DNA of 64,000 bases. It comes from Clostridium ragsdalei P11 (GTDB lineage Bacteria; Bacillota; Clostridia; Clostridiales; Clostridiaceae). This document shows, in pieces, positions 43,909 to 53,272 of this stretch. Each line of letters starts with the position of its first letter. The first letter of the stretch is position 1. The notes beneath the pieces were generated by a model. It was given only the letters and a program-made list of their open reading frames with translations. It made no database searches and had not been told where the DNA came from. The translations under genes and the position numbers were made by a program. Where the stretch lies: NCBI RefSeq assembly GCF_001675165.1, contig NZ_LROS01000033.1, positions 1 to 64,000 on the forward strand, in the 5' to 3' direction.

Positions 43909-44274
43909 ATGAATAACAATTCGGAAATTGAAGTTTGCTCTTGTACTGAGATTCATAAGGATTGCATAGAATGTGTCAGAAAAAGTATGTTGGATGAGAA
44001 GACTTTTATGGATCTGTCAGCACTTTTTAAAGTACTGGGGGATTATACAAGAATTAAAATTATATATGCACTATTTAAAAAAGAATTATGTGTTTGTGAT
44101 ATTACAGAAATACTTCAAATGAGTCAGTCCGCAATATCTCATCAACTTAGAATTTTAAAGACTGCAAGGCTAGTTAAATTTAGGAGAGAGGGAAAGTCGG
44201 TGTATTATTCCCTAGACGATGAACATATAAATAAGTTGCTTAATGCAGGGTTAGAGCATGTAGAACATAATTAG
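43909..44274 (+). CDS. ArsR/SmtB-family metal-responsive repressor (CadC-like)
   Basis: Encodes 121 residues. The winged helix spans FKVLGDYTRIKIIYALF and the recognition helix SQSAISHQLRILKTARLV. The ELCVCDI motif in helix 3 is the Cd/Pb/Zn-sensing CxC of the CadC/SmtB type. The N-terminus has additional Cys (EVCSCTEIHKDCIECV), also CadC-like. Such repressors release DNA on metal binding. No metal pump is adjacent in the window. It lies 50 bases after nrdG on the same strand. Confidence 0.9.
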   Translation: MNNNSEIEVCSCTEIHKDCIECVRKSMLDEKTFMDLSALFKVLGDYTRIKIIYALFKKELCVCDITEILQMSQSAISHQLRILKTARLVKFRREGKSVYYSLDDEHINKLLNAGLEHVEHN

Positions 44275-44298
44275 AGTGTAGTAATATAGTGCTTCAAA

Positions 44299-44529
44299 AC
44301 AAAAATAAACTTATACTCCGCATATTTTTACAACCACAAGCACGGCTAAATATTTTGATAAGTCTAGACAGAAAATTTATAAAAACCTAAGGACTTTTGA
44401 AAACTCGTACCTCAAACAATTCGAAAGTCCTAAGCTTTTTCATAAATTTTCTAACAAGACTTATACACAAAATATTTAAATGTGCTTGTTTAGTGTAAAA
44501 ATATTTCTGCGTATAAGTTTATTTTTTTA
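44299..44529. repeat. Large palindromic fold-back element
   Basis: Two arms of about 105 bases. Matching blocks in mirrored order: AAAATAAACTTATAC, TATTTTTACA, ACAAGCAC, TAAATATTTTG, ATAAGTCT, AGAAAATTTAT and TTAGGACTTT, each met by its complement on the other side. The loop holds ACTCGTACCTCAAAC. Non-coding. The apex resembles the centre of element C. Confidence 0.85.
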
Positions 44530-44634
44530 GTTATGGACTTCTATAATAAAAACACAAATTTAAGAACTTTGTAAGTATATTCCTGTGTGCATGTCAAATT
44601 TTCACTTAGAAGCCCTATACAAACAAAAGGTTAA

Positions 44635-44870
44635 TTTATCCGATCGCTACTATTGCTCCCCCCATCGCACACAGCGAAAGCCACTATCAGCAAATCAAAG
44701 ATTTGGGATATCTGCTTTTCTTCAAAGTGGGGGGGATAAGCACTGCTACGGGCCTGGATAAGTTCTTCCCCTGAAGGATAACGTATTCTAAGTGCTAAAG
44801 CCACTAAGAATACTGTTAATAATGTTCAGATGGAGAAAAGGTATTCCTTATAAGCAAACTCTACCTGAAC
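44635..44870. repeat. Family B stem-loop repeat, copy 6 (expanded)
   Basis: Begins TTTATCCGATCGCTACT and contains CCTGGATAAGTTCTTCCCC, GGATAACGTATTCTAAGTGCTAAAG, CTAAGAATACTGTTAATAA and a TTCAGATGGAG/CTCTACCTGAAC pair. It carries an extra inner part (GCGAAAGCCACTATCAGCAAATC, similar to the hairpin in copy 2) and a long T-free G-run (GTGGGGGGG). Confidence 0.75.
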
Positions 44871-44895
44871 CTAACAATCACTTGATATTAGTAAG

Positions 44896-45528
44896 TTATT
44901 TAAAGTTAAGAATTTTAACTAGATTAAAATCTTCAGGTTTGTTATCTAGAGTTAATGTATTGCTTTCAATTCTTTCTGCATTTTTCATATATTTAAGGAA
45001 TTTTTCTAATCCATCTAATTCAAAAGTTAACTGAGAAGTTTTATAATGCATTGGAATTACTATGTGGCTATTGATGGATTTTGCAAGCTCAGCAGCCTCT
45101 TTTCCATCTATAGTGAAATTTCCTCCTATGGGAATCAAAAGCACATCTATGGACCCTAAGCTTTTTATCTCTTCTGGAGATAATACGTATCCAACATCTC
45201 CAAGATGACATATCCTATAATCATCCATTTCAATGATAAATATTACATTTTCACCTCGTTTTGCACCTTTAACTTTGTCGTGATAAGAAGGTATGCCATA
45301 AATAGGTATGTCACATAGATTAAAAGAGCCTATTTTATTTATAATATGTTTGTAGTTTATCTTTTCCGTATAACAGTGATCAAAATGATTGTGGCTTATT
45401 GTAACTACATCAACATCTCCTTCAAAAACTTTATAGCCTACAGTTTTGTCAAAAGGATCTGTTAAAAGCTTTCTACCTTTTGAATCTTCAAATAAGAAAC
45501 TTGAATGACCCAACCATCTTATTTTCAT
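44896..45528 (-). CDS. MBL-fold metallo-hydrolase
   Basis: Encodes 210 residues. Metal ligands are seen in ISHNHFDH (HxHxDH-type), a downstream CHLGDVG with Asp and PMHYKTSQ near the C-terminus. It resembles the UPF0173/YtkL and RomA-like hydrolases acting on small phospho- or acyl-substrates. Substrate unknown. It points toward the stem-loop repeat. Confidence 0.88.
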   Translation of the reverse strand: MKIRWLGHSSFLFEDSKGRKLLTDPFDKTVGYKVFEGDVDVVTISHNHFDHCYTEKINYKHIINKIGSFNLCDIPIYGIPSYHDKVKGAKRGENVIFIIEMDDYRICHLGDVGYVLSPEEIKSLGSIDVLLIPIGGNFTIDGKEAAELAKSINSHIVIPMHYKTSQLTFELDGLEKFLKYMKNAERIESNTLTLDNKPEDFNLVKILNFK

Positions 45529-45681
45529 AGAATATCGCCCCTTTGTAAAATATGTTTTGATTATTTTGAATTAATATGTTAAAATAAAAATTTTTAATTA
45601 CAAAATTCTTATTTTTTATACTATAATTATAATAGTATATGTTACACTAAGGCAATTATTCTGTTGAACGGGGGTTATTAT

Positions 45682-47493
45682 TTGAAGATTACAAGAATTT
45701 ATATGATGATATTATTAAGTCTTATATTTGTATTAATTGTGCTTGCAAAAGGAAATACTGTACATGCAATTAATTATAGTGGAATTACTATAGGAAATGA
45801 TGTGGAAACCAATAAATCCTGGAATATAAAGTTCAACATGAAATTAGACCAAAGTACAGTAAATGATTCAAATATAGTGGTAACAGATAATACAGGAAAT
45901 GCTGTCCCCATATCTTTGCAGCTTGAAAAGGATGGGATGGGTGTAGTAGTTACCCCTAAAAGTCAGTATGCATATGGTAAAACTTATAATTTAAGTGTAA
46001 AAAGTGGAGTGAAAGCTGTAAGTGGAAAAAACCTGTCCAGGGAGGCTAAAGTGCAATTTGGAGTAAAATCTAATCCAAGTTCTAATAACAAGTATACTGT
46101 TACAATTGATGCTGGCCATGGAGGAACTGATATAGGAAATGTAAGTGGATCAGGATTGAAAGAAAAAGATGTAGATTTGTCTGTGGCACTAAAGACTGGA
46201 AAAATATTAGAGCAAAATGGAGTAAACGTGGTTTATACCAGGAAAGATGATAATGTAACCTGGAATGATAGTACAAATTTACAAGCTCGTTTTGATATAG
46301 CAAATAACGCAAAATCAAATTTGTTTGTCAGCCTACATGTTAATTGTTATACGGAAAGTGCCTTGGTGAATGGAATAGAAACTTATTATAGAGTTTCAAA
46401 TGATTCTGCTAAAAATACAGCAAATAATATTCAAAGTGACTTAATAAGTTATACAGGACTGTCTAACAGAGGAATTAAAGAAGGGACAGCTCAGCATAAA
46501 ATACTGATGGGAACTACAGCACCAGCGGTTATGGTTGAACTTGGATTCATGACTAATCCTAAAGAAAGTCAATTAATTGGAAGTGAAGATTTCCAAAATA
46601 AAAGTGCATCGGCTATTGCAAATGGAATTTTAAAATCTTTACCATCTCTTCAGGAAGAAAGTACAGTAAACGTAAGTTCAATATCTAACTTATCAGATAG
46701 TATAATTGTAGGAAGTAAGTATTCTTTACCAACTAGTGTACAAGCTATTATGAGTGATGGAACTAGTAAAAAAGTAAGTATTGTATGGAATTCAAACACT
46801 GTTGATACTTCTAAAGCAGGTATATTTACATATAAGGGAACTGCAGCAGGATACAGTAAAACTGTAACATTTACTTTAACTGTAAAAGCAAAACAAGTAG
46901 TTCCAACACCAGTAACACCATCGAAAGGTGCGCCTGTAATAGTTATAGATCCTGGACATGGCGTAGGTAGTGATGTAGGTTCAAATGGAAACGGATTTCA
47001 AGAGGATGATGTAACTTTAAGTGTTGGCTTAAAAGTTGGGAAAATGCTGGAATCCAAGGGAGTCAAAGTAATTTATACTAGGACTACAGATGAGCGAAAA
47101 ACAACTCCTTTAACTGTCACTGAAAGTCTTCAAAGACGATGTGATACTGCAAACAATGCAGGTGCAAATTATATGATTTCAATTCATACCAATGCTTTTG
47201 ATGATCCAGCTGCAGAAGGAACTGAAACACTGTATTATACAGGAAGTGTAAAGGGAGAGAAAATGGCAGAGGCTATACAAAAAAGTTTGTCTAGTACTCT
47301 TGGAACCTATAGCAGGGGACTTAAAGGTGGAAGCTGGCTTTATATAGCAAAGCATACTATTGCACCAACGGTTTTAACGGAGTTAGGCTTTCTTACTAAT
47401 AAAAATGATGCGGGAATATTAGGAACTGATGAGGGTAGAAATAAAGCTGCACAGGCTATAGTAAGTGCTATATTACAGGTTTTAGGAATATAA
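45682..47493 (+). CDS. Secreted N-acetylmuramoyl-L-alanine amidase with two Amidase_3 domains
   Basis: Encodes about 603 residues from the TTG at 45682, which follows GGGGG; an in-frame TTG at 45664 precedes that site. Order: signal peptide, Ig-like (Big_5-type) domain (about 35-130), Amidase_3 domain 1 (VTIDAGHGGTDIG, SLHVN, VELGFMTN), a Big_4-type domain and Amidase_3 domain 2 (VIDPGHGVGSD, SIHTN, TELGFLTN). Both catalytic sets look intact. It cleaves the MurNAc-L-Ala bond. The double catalytic layout is uncommon. Confidence 0.9.
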   Translation: MKITRIYMMILLSLIFVLIVLAKGNTVHAINYSGITIGNDVETNKSWNIKFNMKLDQSTVNDSNIVVTDNTGNAVPISLQLEKDGMGVVVTPKSQYAYGKTYNLSVKSGVKAVSGKNLSREAKVQFGVKSNPSSNNKYTVTIDAGHGGTDIGNVSGSGLKEKDVDLSVALKTGKILEQNGVNVVYTRKDDNVTWNDSTNLQARFDIANNAKSNLFVSLHVNCYTESALVNGIETYYRVSNDSAKNTANNIQSDLISYTGLSNRGIKEGTAQHKILMGTTAPAVMVELGFMTNPKESQLIGSEDFQNKSASAIANGILKSLPSLQEESTVNVSSISNLSDSIIVGSKYSLPTSVQAIMSDGTSKKVSIVWNSNTVDTSKAGIFTYKGTAAGYSKTVTFTLTVKAKQVVPTPVTPSKGAPVIVIDPGHGVGSDVGSNGNGFQEDDVTLSVGLKVGKMLESKGVKVIYTRTTDERKTTPLTVTESLQRRCDTANNAGANYMISIHTNAFDDPAAEGTETLYYTGSVKGEKMAEAIQKSLSSTLGTYSRGLKGGSWLYIAKHTIAPTVLTELGFLTNKNDAGILGTDEGRNKAAQAIVSAILQVLGI

Positions 47494-47517
47494 TACAAAA
47501 AAAATTGTCTAAAAAAA

Positions 47518-47546
47518 TTGACAATAGAAAATTCATATAATATAAT
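47518..47546 (+). promoter_or_regulatory. Promoter of the ileS leader
   Basis: -35 TTGACA at 47518-47523, a 17-base spacer and -10 TATAAT at 47541-47546. Confidence 0.85.
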
Positions 47547-47552
47547 AAAAGG

Positions 47553-47823
47553 AAATTATACAGGTAGTAATTGAAAAACATTGAACAGGAAAAGTATTTA
47601 AGTTTGTTTTTATTTACAGAGAGTGGGGAAGTGCTGAAAACCCATAGAAAAGCTTAAAGAAAATCACCTGGGAGTTGAAGAATTGAACAGTATTTTTATA
47701 ATTGCTTTAGTAAATTCTTACGTAATTCTACGTTACAGAATAGAGTATGATAGTACTTAAATTTATTACCCATAGGTGGTACAGCGAGTTAAACTTCGTC
47801 CTATTTGGATGAAGTTTTTTTAT
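47553..47823 (+). promoter_or_regulatory. T-box riboswitch leader of ileS (isoleucine)
   Basis: About 360 bases separate the promoter from ileS. Visible parts: AGAGAGTGGGGAAGTGCTG (Stem I region), an ATC specifier candidate at 47663-47665 in GAAAATCACCTGG, the T-box AGGTGGTACAGCGAG at about 47774, and a terminator AACTTCGTCC-TATTT-GGATGAAGTTTTTTT ending at 47822. Uncharged tRNA-Ile would stabilise the antiterminator. Confidence 0.85.
47790..47823 (+). terminator. T-box terminator before ileS
   Basis: ACTTCGTCC pairs with GGATGAAGT, followed by seven T; the left arm competes with the T-box antiterminator. Confidence 0.87.
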
Positions 47824-47912
47824 TGCGTATTTTTTAGTTTAAAAATTATGTGGTGTATAAACATTGAAAAATAGTAAAAACTTAACAATGAGAATAGAAA
47901 GGGGTTAAATCC

Positions 47913-50900
47913 ATGTATAAAAAAATTGATAGTGATAAAAGTTTTGTACAGATGGAAAAGGATGTTTTAAAATTATGGGAAGATAAAAAAGTAGTTGAAA
48001 AAAGTTTTAAAGAAAATGAGGATGGTGAATACTTCACTTTTTACGATGGACCTCCAACTGCAAATGGGAAACCTCATATAGGACACGTTCTAACTAGAGT
48101 TATGAAAGACCTCATACCAAGATATAAGGTTATGAAAGGATATAAAGTATTGAGAAAAGCAGGTTGGGATACACATGGACTTCCTGTTGAACTAGAAGTT
48201 GAAAAAAGTCTTGGAATTTCTGGAAAACCACAAATTGAAAAATACGGTGTAGAAGATTTTATAAAAAAATGTAAGAATAGTGTATTTACTTATGTAAGCC
48301 AATGGAAAGAAATGTCTGACAGGTTAGGATTTTGGGTAGACATGGATAATCCATATGTAACATATCACAATGATTACATAGAATCAGAATGGTGGGCACT
48401 CAAAAAAATATGGGAAAAAGATCTTTTATATAAAGGTCATAAAATAGTGCCATATTGTCCTAGATGCGGAACCGCACTTTCTTCACATGAAGTTTCTCAA
48501 GGATATAAAGATGTAAAAGAGACATCAGTATACGTTAAATTTAAAATTAAGGACCAAGATAAATACATGATAGCATGGACAACTACACCTTGGACACTTC
48601 CTAATAATATGGCATTAGCTGTAAATAAAAGCTATGATTATGTAGAAGTTCTTAATCAAGAACAACATTTAATACTAGCAGAAGCTATGTTAGAAAAGCT
48701 AGAGGGAGAATATGAAGTCTTAAGGAAATTCAAAGGAGAAGAATTAGTTGGACTTGATTATGAACCAATCTTCAATTTCGCATCCTTTGAAGGAAAAGCA
48801 CATTATGTTGTTCATGCAGATTATGTAACATTAACAGAAGGTACTGGAATAGTTCATACAGCTCCTGCTTTTGGTGAAGATGATAGTATTACAGGGAAAA
48901 AATATAATATTCCTATGACAAATTCTGTAGATACTCAAGGAAGATATAAAGAAGAAGTTACTCCATGGAAAGGTCTTTTCGTAAAAGATGCTGATCCTAA
49001 AATAATAGAATATTTAAAAGAAAAAGGAATACTTTATAAGGCAGAAAAGTTTACTCACTCCTATCCATTCTGCTGGAGATGTGATACTCCACTTTTATAT
49101 TATCCAAGAGACACTTGGTTTATAAGAATGTCTCAAATGAGAGATAAACTAGTTAAAAATACTAACGACACAAATTGGTATCCTGATAATATAAGAACTG
49201 GTAGGTTTGGAAACTTTGTTGAAGGAGTAATAGATTGGGGACTTAGCAGAGAAAGATATTGGGGGACACCTCTTCCAATATGGGAATGTGAATGTGGTCA
49301 TAGAGAGTGCATAGGAAGTATTGAAGAATTGAAGGAAAAAGGAATAAATGTACCAGATGATATAGAGCTTCATAAACCTTATATAGATAGAGTTAAATTA
49401 AAGTGTCCTCATTGTGGAAAAGAAATGAAGAGAGTATCAGAAGTAATTGATTGCTGGTTTGATTCAGGTTCAATGCCTTTTGCACAGCATCATTATCCTT
49501 TTGAGAATAAAGAAGTTTTTGAGAAAAATTTCCCTGCACAATTTATATCTGAGGCAGTAGACCAGACTAGAGGATGGTTCTATACGCTTATGGCTATATC
49601 TACTGTATTGTTTGATAGAAGCCCATTTGAAAACTGTGTGGTTCTAGGACACGTTTTGGATAAACATGGACTAAAAATGTCAAAGCATAAAGGAAATGTT
49701 TTAAGTCCTTCTACTATTTTGGAAAATGAAGGAGCAGATGCAGCTAGATGGTATTTCTATACTGAAAGTGCACCTTGGCTTCCATCTAGATTTTATGAAG
49801 AAGCAGTACAGGATAGTCAGAGAAAATTCCTAGGTACCCTATGGAATGTATATTCTTTTTATGTGCTTTATGCAGATTTAGATAATTTTAACCCTATGGA
49901 CTATAAAGATTTTGTAAGCGAAAATGTAATGGATAAGTGGATAATCTCCAAGTTGAATTCTCTTATAAAGCAAACTGAAGATCACTTAGATAATTATAGA
50001 ATTACTCAAGCTGCTCAGAATATAGGAAACTTTGTAGATGAACTTTCAAACTGGTATGTAAGAAGAAATAGGTCAAGATTCTGGAGCCAAAAGTTAACGG
50101 ATGATAAAATAGGAGCATATTTAACTTTATATAAAGTATTAAATACTTTATGTCTGGTAGCTGCACCATTTGTACCATTTATAACAGAAGAAATTTATCA
50201 AAATCTTGTTGTAAATCTTGATAAGGATGCAGTAGAAAGCTTACATTTGTGTAAGTGGCCGGAGTACGATTCAAATGTAGTAGATGCTAAGCTTGAAGAG
50301 GATATGGAAGAAGCTTATAAGATAGTTAAACTTGGAAGAAGTGCTAGAAATAGTGCTAATATAAAAAATAGGCAGCCTCTTTCAGAAATGCTTATAAGCG
50401 TAAATACTCTTCCTGAATATTATGGAGATATAATAAGAGATGAATTAAATATTAAAAAGATAGTTTTCAATGCAGATTTATCAAAGTATGTTAACTTTAG
50501 TATAAAACCAAATTTACCTGTGCTAGGTAAAAAGTATGGTAAATTAATACCAAAAATAAAGAATGAAATATCATCCATGAATCAAATGGAATTGGCACAA
50601 AAGATAAATGACAAGGAAACTGTAAAAATAAATATAGCAGAATCAGAAATAGAGCTAAATTCAGAGAACTTACTTATTACAATGGAAGGCTTAGAGGGAT
50701 TTGCCTTTGCAGGAGAAGGAAGTACAGGAATTGTTTTAGAAACTACAATTACAGAAGAACTTAGAGAAGAAGGAAATTTGAGAGAAATTTTAAGTAAAGT
50801 TCAAAATATGAGAAAAGAAAGTGGTTTCGAAGTTGCAGATAAGATAAATCTATATGTTTCAGGTAATGAAAAACTTGAAGCTATAGTGAAAAAATTTGAT

Positions 50901-51020
50901 GAAAGAATAAAAAAGGAAACTCTTTCTATGGATGTTATTTATAATGCCAATAGAAAATATAATAATTGTAACATTAATGGAGAAAAACTAAATATTGCAA
51001 TGGAAGTAGTAAATAAATAG
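47913..51020 (+). CDS. ileS: Isoleucyl-tRNA synthetase
   Basis: Encodes 1035 residues, the long clostridial/eukaryotic-like form. HIGH appears as [17 protein letters not shown] and KMSKS as LKMSKHKGN. Zinc-type Cys pairs ([14 protein letters not shown]) occur in the connective domains, and the editing domain carries TTPWTLPNN. It charges tRNA-Ile. GGGGTT-type ribosome binding site before the ATG. Confidence 0.97.
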   Translation: MYKKIDSDKSFVQMEKDVLKLWEDKKVVEKSFKENEDGEYFTFYDGPPTANGKPHIGHVLTRVMKDLIPRYKVMKGYKVLRKAGWDTHGLPVELEVEKSLGISGKPQIEKYGVEDFIKKCKNSVFTYVSQWKEMSDRLGFWVDMDNPYVTYHNDYIESEWWALKKIWEKDLLYKGHKIVPYCPRCGTALSSHEVSQGYKDVKETSVYVKFKIKDQDKYMIAWTTTPWTLPNNMALAVNKSYDYVEVLNQEQHLILAEAMLEKLEGEYEVLRKFKGEELVGLDYEPIFNFASFEGKAHYVVHADYVTLTEGTGIVHTAPAFGEDDSITGKKYNIPMTNSVDTQGRYKEEVTPWKGLFVKDADPKIIEYLKEKGILYKAEKFTHSYPFCWRCDTPLLYYPRDTWFIRMSQMRDKLVKNTNDTNWYPDNIRTGRFGNFVEGVIDWGLSRERYWGTPLPIWECECGHRECIGSIEELKEKGINVPDDIELHKPYIDRVKLKCPHCGKEMKRVSEVIDCWFDSGSMPFAQHHYPFENKEVFEKNFPAQFISEAVDQTRGWFYTLMAISTVLFDRSPFENCVVLGHVLDKHGLKMSKHKGNVLSPSTILENEGADAARWYFYTESAPWLPSRFYEEAVQDSQRKFLGTLWNVYSFYVLYADLDNFNPMDYKDFVSENVMDKWIISKLNSLIKQTEDHLDNYRITQAAQNIGNFVDELSNWYVRRNRSRFWSQKLTDDKIGAYLTLYKVLNTLCLVAAPFVPFITEEIYQNLVVNLDKDAVESLHLCKWPEYDSNVVDAKLEEDMEEAYKIVKLGRSARNSANIKNRQPLSEMLISVNTLPEYYGDIIRDELNIKKIVFNADLSKYVNFSIKPNLPVLGKKYGKLIPKIKNEISSMNQMELAQKINDKETVKINIAESEIELNSENLLITMEGLEGFAFAGEGSTGIVLETTITEELREEGNLREILSKVQNMRKESGFEVADKINLYVSGNEKLEAIVKKFDERIKKETLSMDVIYNANRKYNNCNINGEKLNIAMEVVNK

Positions 51021-51040
51021 AGCAGTTAGTAAAATATGAT

Positions 51041-51091
51041 AATCACTAATTTTAAATAGATATTTATTTTAAAATTAGTGATTAGTTTTAA
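51041..51091 (+). terminator. Terminator after ileS
   Basis: AATCACTAATTTTAAA and TTTAAAATTAGTGATT pair, followed by AGTTTTA. Confidence 0.85.
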
Positions 51092-51119
51092 TTGGATATA
51101 TTAAATATTGTAAATTAGC

Positions 51120-51148
51120 TTGTAATAAGTTAGGTTTATAAGTATAAT
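51120..51148 (+). promoter_or_regulatory. Promoter of the ccpA-like gene
   Basis: TTGTAA at 51120-51125, a 17-base spacer and TATAAT at 51143-51148. Confidence 0.7.
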
Positions 51149-51177
51149 TATAAAAAAAGTAATTGGTAGGTGATAAG

Positions 51178-52176
51178 GTGGCAGCATCAATTAAAGACGT
51201 TGCTAGAGAGGCAGGGGTTTCAATAGCTACAGTGTCTAGAGTACTTAATGATGTAGACGTTGTAAATGAAGAAACTAAAAAAAAGGTTTTAGTAGCTATT
51301 GAAAAACTAGGTTATAGGCCCAATATAGTAGCAAGAAGTCTTAAAACTCAAAGAACAAGAACTATAGGGATAATAATCCCGGATATATCTAATCAGTTTT
51401 ATCCTGAAATTGTAAGAGGAGCTGAAGATGTAGCAAATATATATGATTATAATATAATGTTATGCAATACTGATTTAGATATAGAAAAAGAAATGGAATA
51501 TTTAAAGGTTCTGAAAGAGAAGATGGTAGATGGGGTTTTATATATGAGTAATTCCTTAGAACCAAAAATATTGGATCTCATAAAACAACTTCAGCTTCCA
51601 ATGGTTTTAGTAGAAACTACAAATGAAAAAGAAAGTATACCTAGCGTAACTATTGACAATGAAAAAGCTGCATATGAAGGTGTAACTTATTTGATAAAAA
51701 ATGGCAATAAGAATATAGCTTACATAGGCGAAAATACAGATATGGCAAATGCTAGTGCTGTAAGGTACAAGGGGTACAGAAAGGCTCTTGAGGAAAATAA
51801 CCTTGAATTAGACAAAAGTAAGGTTTATTTTGGAAATGTTAAAGCAAAAGATGGTTATAAGGGAATGAGTGAAATACTCAGTAAAACTAAAGTAGATTCA
51901 GTATTTTGTACCAGTGATGAGGTGGCTATGGGTGCTATAAATGCACTTAGAGATAATAATATTAGGGTGCCTGAAGATGTGGATGTAATGGGATTTGGCA
52001 ATATATATTCTGCCTCCATATTTTATCCTAAGTTAACAACTGTAGCACAACCTACTTACGACATGGGATCTGTTGGCATGAGGATGCTCATAAAATTAAT
52101 AAATAAACAAGAATTCGAAAAAAAGAACTATGTATTGTCACATAAATTGATTGAGAGGGATTCCTGTAAAAAGTAA
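51178..52176 (+). CDS. ccpA: LacI-family regulator, CcpA-like
   Basis: Encodes 332 residues, the exact length of CcpA; the GTG at 51178 follows TAGGTGATAAG. The LacI helix-turn-helix is ASIKDVAREAGVSIATVSRVLND with the hinge helix RPNIVARSLKTQRTRTIG. The ligand domain carries IIIPDISNQFYPEIVRG and MGFGNIYSASIFYPKLTTVAQP, the C-terminal form found in CcpA/GalR proteins. CcpA with HPr(Ser-P) mediates carbon catabolite control. The assignment to CcpA rather than another LacI member is likely but not certain. Confidence 0.8.
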   Translation: MAASIKDVAREAGVSIATVSRVLNDVDVVNEETKKKVLVAIEKLGYRPNIVARSLKTQRTRTIGIIIPDISNQFYPEIVRGAEDVANIYDYNIMLCNTDLDIEKEMEYLKVLKEKMVDGVLYMSNSLEPKILDLIKQLQLPMVLVETTNEKESIPSVTIDNEKAAYEGVTYLIKNGNKNIAYIGENTDMANASAVRYKGYRKALEENNLELDKSKVYFGNVKAKDGYKGMSEILSKTKVDSVFCTSDEVAMGAINALRDNNIRVPEDVDVMGFGNIYSASIFYPKLTTVAQPTYDMGSVGMRMLIKLINKQEFEKKNYVLSHKLIERDSCKK

Positions 52177-52196
52177 TTTTATTTAGGACAAAAATT

Positions 52197-52369
52197 TATT
52201 TATCCAGGGACCTACTAACTCTAATACTCCCACTTCGAGAAGTGGGAGTATTAGAGTTAGTAGTCATCGGATAACGCCTTCTAAGTCCTAAGGGCACTAA
52301 GAAGCCTGTTAATAAGCATCAGGTGGAGTTAAAATCCCATCTGATGCGAAGAACTCTGTTTATAAAAAG
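52197..52369. repeat. Family B stem-loop repeat, copy 7
   Basis: The most complete copy. From the left: TTATCCAGGGACC; a perfect hairpin of ACTAACTCTAATACTCCCAC and its complement; GTCATCGGATAACG; a CTTCTAAG-CTAAGAAG hairpin; GCATCAGGTGGAGT and its complement; then GAACTCTGTTTATAAA. It fills the space between ccpA and dedA. Confidence 0.8.
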
Positions 52370-52442
52370 TTAATACAAAAGTGTTACATTATGATATATA
52401 ATTATAATCAAAAAATATATATTATAGGGAAAGGGAAACATA

Positions 52443-53051
52443 ATGGTAGAAAAAATAATTGAAATAGTTATTTTTGTCTTAGATAAAACGGGATATATAG
52501 GCACGTTTGCAGCTATGGCCCTTGAGAGCGCCTGTATACCTATTCCAAGTGAAGCTATACTGCCATTTGGAGGATACCTAAGTTATACGGGAAGACTAAG
52601 TTTACCTCTTGTTATAATAGTTGGTACATTAGGAGGTACAGTAGGCTCTTTAGCTGCATATTATATTGGAAAAATAGGTGGAAGACCTTTAGTTGAAAAA
52701 TATGCGGAAAAACTCAGATTATCTAGGTCCCATATTGAAAAAAGCGATTATTATTTTAGCAAATATGGAGAAAAAATAGTGTTTTTTTCTCGACTATTAC
52801 CTATAATCAGAACTTTTATTTCTCTTCCTGCAGGGATAAGTAAAATGGAAGTTAAAAAATTTATAATTTACACTTTACTTGGATCTTCTATATGGAGTAT
52901 TATTTTAGGATACGCAGGTTATAAAATGGGAGAAAAATGGACGATTATAAGACAATGGTTTCATTTTGCAGATATAGCATTAGTCGTCTTTATAGTTTTA
53001 TTTATATTGTATAAGTTAGTGTATAAAAAAATAAATAGGAAAAACTCTTAG
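52443..53051 (+). CDS. DedA/SNARE-associated family membrane protein
   Basis: Encodes 202 residues. ESACIPIPSEAILPFGGYLS is the DedA N-terminal signature with the conserved Glu and Pro. FSRLLPIIRTFISLPAGISKM is the re-entrant motif with conserved Arg. About five membrane segments. The family includes lipid flippases (UptA/PopT) for undecaprenyl phosphate. AGGGAAAC precedes the ATG. Confidence 0.93.
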   Translation: MVEKIIEIVIFVLDKTGYIGTFAAMALESACIPIPSEAILPFGGYLSYTGRLSLPLVIIVGTLGGTVGSLAAYYIGKIGGRPLVEKYAEKLRLSRSHIEKSDYYFSKYGEKIVFFSRLLPIIRTFISLPAGISKMEVKKFIIYTLLGSSIWSIILGYAGYKMGEKWTIIRQWFHFADIALVVFIVLFILYKLVYKKINRKNS

Positions 53052-53069
53052 ATGCAATTTAAGAAATAA

Positions 53070-53108
53070 AAAAAATTCAGTGAAAATATATTTCACTGAA
53101 TTTTTTTG
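53070..53108 (+). terminator. Terminator after dedA
   Basis: AAAAATTCAGTGAAA and TTTCACTGAATTTTTTT pair, ending in seven T. Confidence 0.88.
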
Positions 53109-53191
53109 GCTGAAATTTGTATTTCATGAGGTACATAAAATCATTGAAAAAAATGCCGTCACATATATTTGAATTTTGTTTAACGATTTTT

Positions 53192-53220
53192 TTGAAGTAT
53201 TTCCCTTATGATGGTATAAT
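53192..53220 (+). promoter_or_regulatory. Promoter of the large helicase gene
   Basis: TTGAAG at 53192-53197, a 17-base spacer and TATAAT at 53215-53220, about 50 bases before the ATG. Confidence 0.72.
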
Positions 53221-53272
53221 TTAACATAAAAGTAAATAGATTAATTAGTTAACCACTATTAGGAGGGGGATT

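Noticed and set aside
44792-45034. 80-codon frame on the plus strand
   Set aside because: Starts within stem-loop repeat copy 6 and runs antisense into the MBL hydrolase; no support.
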